64,000 nt of DNA. Origin: Pedobacter foliorum (GTDB lineage Bacteria; Bacteroidota; Bacteroidia; Sphingobacteriales; Sphingobacteriaceae). This document shows, one piece after another, positions 60,719 to 64,000 of the stretch. Below the pieces are notes generated by a model. That model made no database searches, was not told where the DNA came from, and was given only the letters and a program-made list of their open reading frames with translations. The translations under genes were made by a program, and so were the position numbers. The number at the start of each line of letters is the position of its first letter. Within the stretch, counting starts at the first letter, position 1. The DNA lies in assembly GCF_013266735.1 (NCBI RefSeq), contig NZ_JABSNU010000019.1:1-64000 (forward strand), in the 5' to 3' direction.

Positions 60719-61618
60719 CATTATTTCTGCCCGGCCCATTGTATAGCCATCAGCATATAGAATGATGGAGTATTCTCCTTTTATAAACTCATTTGGATTA
60801 ATCCAATCCATATTAAAAGTTGTATTGTCGTCATTGTATGAAATTGAAGTAGATGAGCTGAACTGCATCTCTTGCCCATCAGCCTCAAACATATTGTTCT
60901 CATTTGCAATTAGATTTCCAGCCGGATCAAACACCCTAAGGTATATTTTATGGTAATCTTTTTGAGCAAGTTCATTAGGCGCAATATCAAATTTCACACT
61001 TAATTTCTTTGCAGAGCTAGCTCTTGTTACCTCAATATTTTTACCGCTGCTTTTTACCTTGTAGGCTGTAATGTGTACGTTTGCTGCTTTTAAGGCTGCT
61101 CCAGTCTTTACTTTTTCCCTTAATTCCCGATTTCTCTTTTCAAGTTCACTGGCTCTTTCACTGGCGAAATTTGCAGAAGCCTTTAAGCTATCCCTTTCAT
61201 TTTTAAGAAGTGAATTTTCTTTTTTCAAACGAAGAACATCCTCGTTATAGGTTTTCATGAACTCCCGAAGATCTCGGACTTCTTTTTGAGCTACAATAAG
61301 TTCTGTTTGTGTAAGCACACCCTTTTGAAGTGCAGCTTTAAGCTCAGCTATCTTTCCGCGGGCAAGTTCCTGTTCCTTAAGTAATTTTTCACTCAAAGTA
61401 AGGTTTAAGGCGTTTACTTTATCAAGTTCAACCTCGATTTTCTCAACCTCCAGCCTAAGACGATCTTTCTCTGTGCTAACAGTAGCGAATCGCTCATTTT
61501 CCTTTTTGTCTTTAATAAAAAGGAAGGCGTTGGTACCTAACAATGCAATTATAACAACAACTAAAAAGTAGATTTTATTGCGGTCGCCTTTATTTACTGG
61601 ATCACTCTTGTCTGACAT
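60710..61618 (-). CDS. Membrane-anchored coiled-coil protein of unknown function
   Basis: 302 aa. A charged N-terminus is followed by one membrane helix (about 17-34, YFLVVVIIALLGTNAFLFI) and about 130 residues of strong heptad coiled coil (about 38-170, with repeats such as KLLKEQELARGKIAELKAAL). The C-terminal globular beta domain (about 180-302) reads VHITAYKVKSSGKNIEVTRASSAKKLSVKFDI and IYLRVFDPAGNLIANENNMFE. It probably projects into the periplasm. Homologues I recall carry only generic names. It stands alone with a 187-bp upstream region. Confidence 0.8.
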   Translation of the reverse strand: MSDKSDPVNKGDRNKIYFLVVVIIALLGTNAFLFIKDKKENERFATVSTEKDRLRLEVEKIEVELDKVNALNLTLSEKLLKEQELARGKIAELKAALQKGVLTQTELIVAQKEVRDLREFMKTYNEDVLRLKKENSLLKNERDSLKASANFASERASELEKRNRELREKVKTGAALKAANVHITAYKVKSSGKNIEVTRASSAKKLSVKFDIAPNELAQKDYHKIYLRVFDPAGNLIANENNMFEADGQEMQFSSSTSISYNDDNTTFNMDWINPNEFIKGEYSIILYADGYTMGRAEIMLR

Positions 61619-61805
61619 TACTTCAATTCTTAACTAAATTAGGTTGAGGCGCGAACATAAATAAAAATATAACAAATGGTAAAAAAAACATTCTATTTGT
61701 ATGAGACTTTAAAAAAAATCGTTTACTTGCTAGGATTAGGGAACTGAACTGTATTCTGAGCACAACAAATGAAACTAAATTTTATATTATTACAAATTAG
61801 AAAGG

Positions 61806-63356
61806 ATGTTTAAACTCACTTTTTATGCACTATTACTCATCATAGTACAACCAATATCTCTTTTTTCGCAAGACACTACAAAAATTGCTCCAAAAAGGGA
61901 GTTTAGAGGGGTTTGGGTAGCAACGGTTGCTAATATCGACTGGCCATCAAAACCCGGACTAAGTGTAGATCAGCAAAAACAAGAACTGATTGGCATCTTA
62001 GAACAGCACAAAAGAAATGGTTTAAATGCTATAATGTTACAGGTTAGGCCTACGGCCGATGCCTTTTATGCAAGCCCAAGAGAGCCTTGGAGTCAATGGC
62101 TCATGGGGAAGCAAGGTGTTGCACCAAGCCCTGGCTATGATCCATTAGCTTTTGCAATTAAAGAAGCCCATTCAAGAGGAATCGAGCTTCATGCATGGTT
62201 TAATCCTTACCGAGCTACAATGAGCCCTAATACGGTGACTCATGAAAGCCATATGACCAGAAAACGTCCGGACCTTTTCTTTACTTATGCCGGCAAGAAA
62301 CAATTCGATCCCGGAATACCAGAGGTTAGAGAGTACATCGTACAGGTTATCCTTGATGTAGTAAAGGGATATGATGTAGATGGAATTCATTTCGATGATT
62401 ACTTTTATCCATATAAAGTAGAAGGCCAACGGATAAATGATGGAGCAACATTTAGTAAATACGCTAACGGATTTACAGATATAAATGATTGGAGAAGAAA
62501 CAACGTTGATATACTTATCAAACAATTAAACGATAGCATTCATTACTATAAAAAGTATGTAAAATTTGGAGTTAGTCCATTCGGAATCTGGAGAAACAAA
62601 GCGGAAGACACATTGGGTTCTGCAACCAGTGGACTGTCTAATTATGCTGAACTTTTTGCTGATTCAAGAAAGTGGGTTAAAGAAGGCTGGGTAGATTACA
62701 TTAACCCTCAGATATACTTTAGCTTTACCCGCAGAGTTGCCCCATTTGCAACATTAGTAGACTGGTGGAGTAATAATACATACGGCAGACATCTTTACAT
62801 AGGACAAGCTGCTTATCTGATGAACCAAAAAATGGAAGCGGCATGGCGATTACCTAAGCAAATGCCTGACCAGATTAGGTATATCAGAAAAAATAACCGT
62901 GTACAAGGTAGCGTATATTTTAGTTCCAAATCATTCTCTACTGTAGCTCGTGCATTTGGAGATTCCTTAAGGAACGATTTTTACAAATATCCGGCGCTTC
63001 CACCTCAAATGCCGTGGCTTGATGATATAGTGCCTAACCAACCGCAACAACTTACCGCAGATGCGATGCACGATGGAGTACATTTAAAATGGGAAAAGCC
63101 GTTTAAAGCAGAGGATGGAGAGACCGCTTCAGGTTACGTGATTTACCGTTTTGAAGAAGGGGAGAAGATTGGCATATTGAACGCCAAAAATATTCTTAAA
63201 ATAAGTTTTGAAGAATATACCTCCTACATAGATACTGATGTAGAAAGTGGCAAAAGGTACAATTATCTTGTTACCGCGCTAGATAGGCTAAAGAATGAAA
63301 GCGAGCCTAGTGGGCCAGTTGGAATACAAGCAAGGGAAACCCTTGCGCCAAATTAA
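61806..63356 (+). CDS. GHL10-type glycoside hydrolase (YddW/DUF187 family)
   Basis: 516 aa. A signal peptide (about 1-22, ending PISLFSQ) precedes a TIM-barrel domain (about 30-400). The family sequence is PKREFRGVWVATVANIDWPSKPGLS, RPTADAFYASPREPWSQWLMG, AWFNPYRA, GIHFDDYFYPY (probable acidic catalytic residues), VSPFGIWRNK and DYINPQIYFS. The last about 110 residues form a fibronectin-like beta domain (LTADAMHDGVHLKWEKP...VTALDRLKNESEPSGP). Related enzymes act on polysaccharides or peptidoglycan glycans; the substrate here is unknown. Confidence 0.91.
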   Translation: MFKLTFYALLLIIVQPISLFSQDTTKIAPKREFRGVWVATVANIDWPSKPGLSVDQQKQELIGILEQHKRNGLNAIMLQVRPTADAFYASPREPWSQWLMGKQGVAPSPGYDPLAFAIKEAHSRGIELHAWFNPYRATMSPNTVTHESHMTRKRPDLFFTYAGKKQFDPGIPEVREYIVQVILDVVKGYDVDGIHFDDYFYPYKVEGQRINDGATFSKYANGFTDINDWRRNNVDILIKQLNDSIHYYKKYVKFGVSPFGIWRNKAEDTLGSATSGLSNYAELFADSRKWVKEGWVDYINPQIYFSFTRRVAPFATLVDWWSNNTYGRHLYIGQAAYLMNQKMEAAWRLPKQMPDQIRYIRKNNRVQGSVYFSSKSFSTVARAFGDSLRNDFYKYPALPPQMPWLDDIVPNQPQQLTADAMHDGVHLKWEKPFKAEDGETASGYVIYRFEEGEKIGILNAKNILKISFEEYTSYIDTDVESGKRYNYLVTALDRLKNESEPSGPVGIQARETLAPN

Positions 63357-63397
63357 GAATATTGAATACTAACATCGTTCTATCATCGTCAACATTA

Positions 63398-63471
63398 TCC
63401 TGAATTTATTTCAGGATCTCGCAAAAGAAAGAAAATCTTGTTTTGTGCGAGATCCTGAAATAAATTCAGGA
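63398..63471. repeat. Long inverted repeat made of the dispersed repeat unit
   Basis: Perfect 26-bp arms (63398-63423 and 63446-63471) enclose 22 nt. Each arm contains an inner palindrome TCCTGAA..TTCAGGA. The right arm and the following GACG repeat the element at 95-116. The 74-nt RNA hairpin would be very stable and may also act as a terminator between the converging GHL10 and M16 genes, although no T-run follows. Confidence 0.7.
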
Positions 63472-63501
63472 TGACGTTAGTATAATTTAAAATAAGCCGT
63501 T

Positions 63502-64000
63502 CTATTTCTGTTGAGGCAACAAAACTAAACGGATATAATTCTCATCACTTAAGTATTTTTGAGCTGCTGCTTTTGTACTTTCAATAGTAACTGCATCCAT
63601 TCTCTTCTTTTCACTTAATAACTGATCTAGGGCCTCTTCATTTTTTAAACGACTGCTTAAGTAACCCAACCAATAATTGTTGTTACGCAAGTTAAGCTCC
63701 ATTTGACGTTGCTCTTCAGATTTAAACTTAGTGAGGTCATCTGCAGAAGCACCACTTGCTTTAATCTTGTTTACTTCATCAAGAGCCGCTGCAATCAGCT
63801 TTTCTACATTTGCAGGTGCGCAGCTAAATGAAATGTTAAAGTAATAATGTCCTTCCGGATATTTCTCAATACTTAAACCAACCTGTGGACTATAAACGCC
63901 ACTCTCTTTTTCACGTAAACGTTCTAGTATCTTTATTTCTAAAGCACCTTTTAGGGCATCTAATTGTACATTATTATCCGCGTTAAAGGTATAATCGCCA
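63502..64000 (-). CDS. M16-family zinc peptidase, C-terminal fragment
   Basis: Partial: the reading frame is open from 63502 to the end of the window and continues beyond it, so only about 165 C-terminal residues are visible. The sequence has the M16 (pitrilysin/PqqL) C-terminal look: LKGALEIKILERLREKESGVYSPQVGLSIEKYPEGHYYF, SCAPANVEKLIAAALDEVNKI and YLSDENYIRLVLLPQ. This is the non-catalytic half; the HxxEH zinc motif would lie upstream, outside the window. Confidence 0.85.
   Translation of the reverse strand, partial: GDYTFNADNNVQLDALKGALEIKILERLREKESGVYSPQVGLSIEKYPEGHYYFNISFSCAPANVEKLIAAALDEVNKIKASGASADDLTKFKSEEQRQMELNLRNNNYWLGYLSSRLKNEEALDQLLSEKKRMDAVTIESTKAAAQKYLSDENYIRLVLLPQQK

Overview
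The window reads as chromosome of a Bacteroidota (Bacteroidetes) bacterium, most likely Sphingobacteriaceae close to Pedobacter. The support is an ECF sigma / FecR / SusC / SusD cassette, the gliding gene gldD, futalosine-pathway menaquinone genes, GIN-domain surface proteins, moderately AT-rich DNA, and promoters of the Bacteroidetes type (TTG about 17-20 bp upstream of TAnnTTTG). No phage, insertion sequence or CRISPR array was found. The family assignment is inference.

Layout. 1-1136: an Lrp/AsnC regulator divergent from two tandem, very unusual class II tRNA-like genes with their own promoter and terminator. 1153-14351, minus strand: two secreted amidohydrolase-fold proteins preceded by two giant uncharacterised proteins (1334 and 1679 aa). 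14574-24049: a GH92 mannosidase, an O-methyltransferase, a HAD phosphatase, a GIN-domain gene broken by one amber codon, a flotillin/NfeD membrane pair, ppnP, and an MFS transporter with a DeoR regulator behind a nested palindromic operator. 24050-30765: sigma/anti-sigma/SusC/SusD uptake system. 30769-32875: three small envelope or unknown genes. 32891-35898: trpE-trpG-trpC with a complete attenuator (leader peptide containing two Trp codons, then a terminator). 35921-41851: hflX, rbfA, an M23 peptidase, a TonB-C-like protein, a lipid kinase divergent from an App1-type phosphatase, yccF and aat. 41848-47202: a SNF2 helicase, an intact GIN paralogue and an ALDH7-type dehydrogenase. 47503-53403: a TPR protein, phosphosulfolactate synthase, aroE, gldD, an MBL hydrolase, a LolE-like permease and a lipoprotein. 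53400-63356: mqnD/mqnB, queD-folE-fabD, an orphan membrane histidine kinase, a coiled-coil protein and a GHL10 hydrolase. The window ends inside an M16 peptidase.

How genes work together. FolE makes the dihydroneopterin triphosphate that QueD uses. TrpE and TrpG form anthranilate synthase, controlled by Trp-codon stalling. MqnB and MqnD are steps of one menaquinone route. The lipid kinase and App1 phosphatase may act in opposite directions on the same lipid pool. The two GIN genes share a promoter with paired LytTR-type direct repeats at identical spacing, which predicts one LytTR response regulator controlling both.

The strongest candidates for something undescribed are the tandem class II tRNA-like genes with a GUC anticodon and 39- and 73-nt variable regions. 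Next come the two giant proteins, the trp attenuator and the shared LytTR promoter. All functional calls come from reading motifs by eye; no database search was run.
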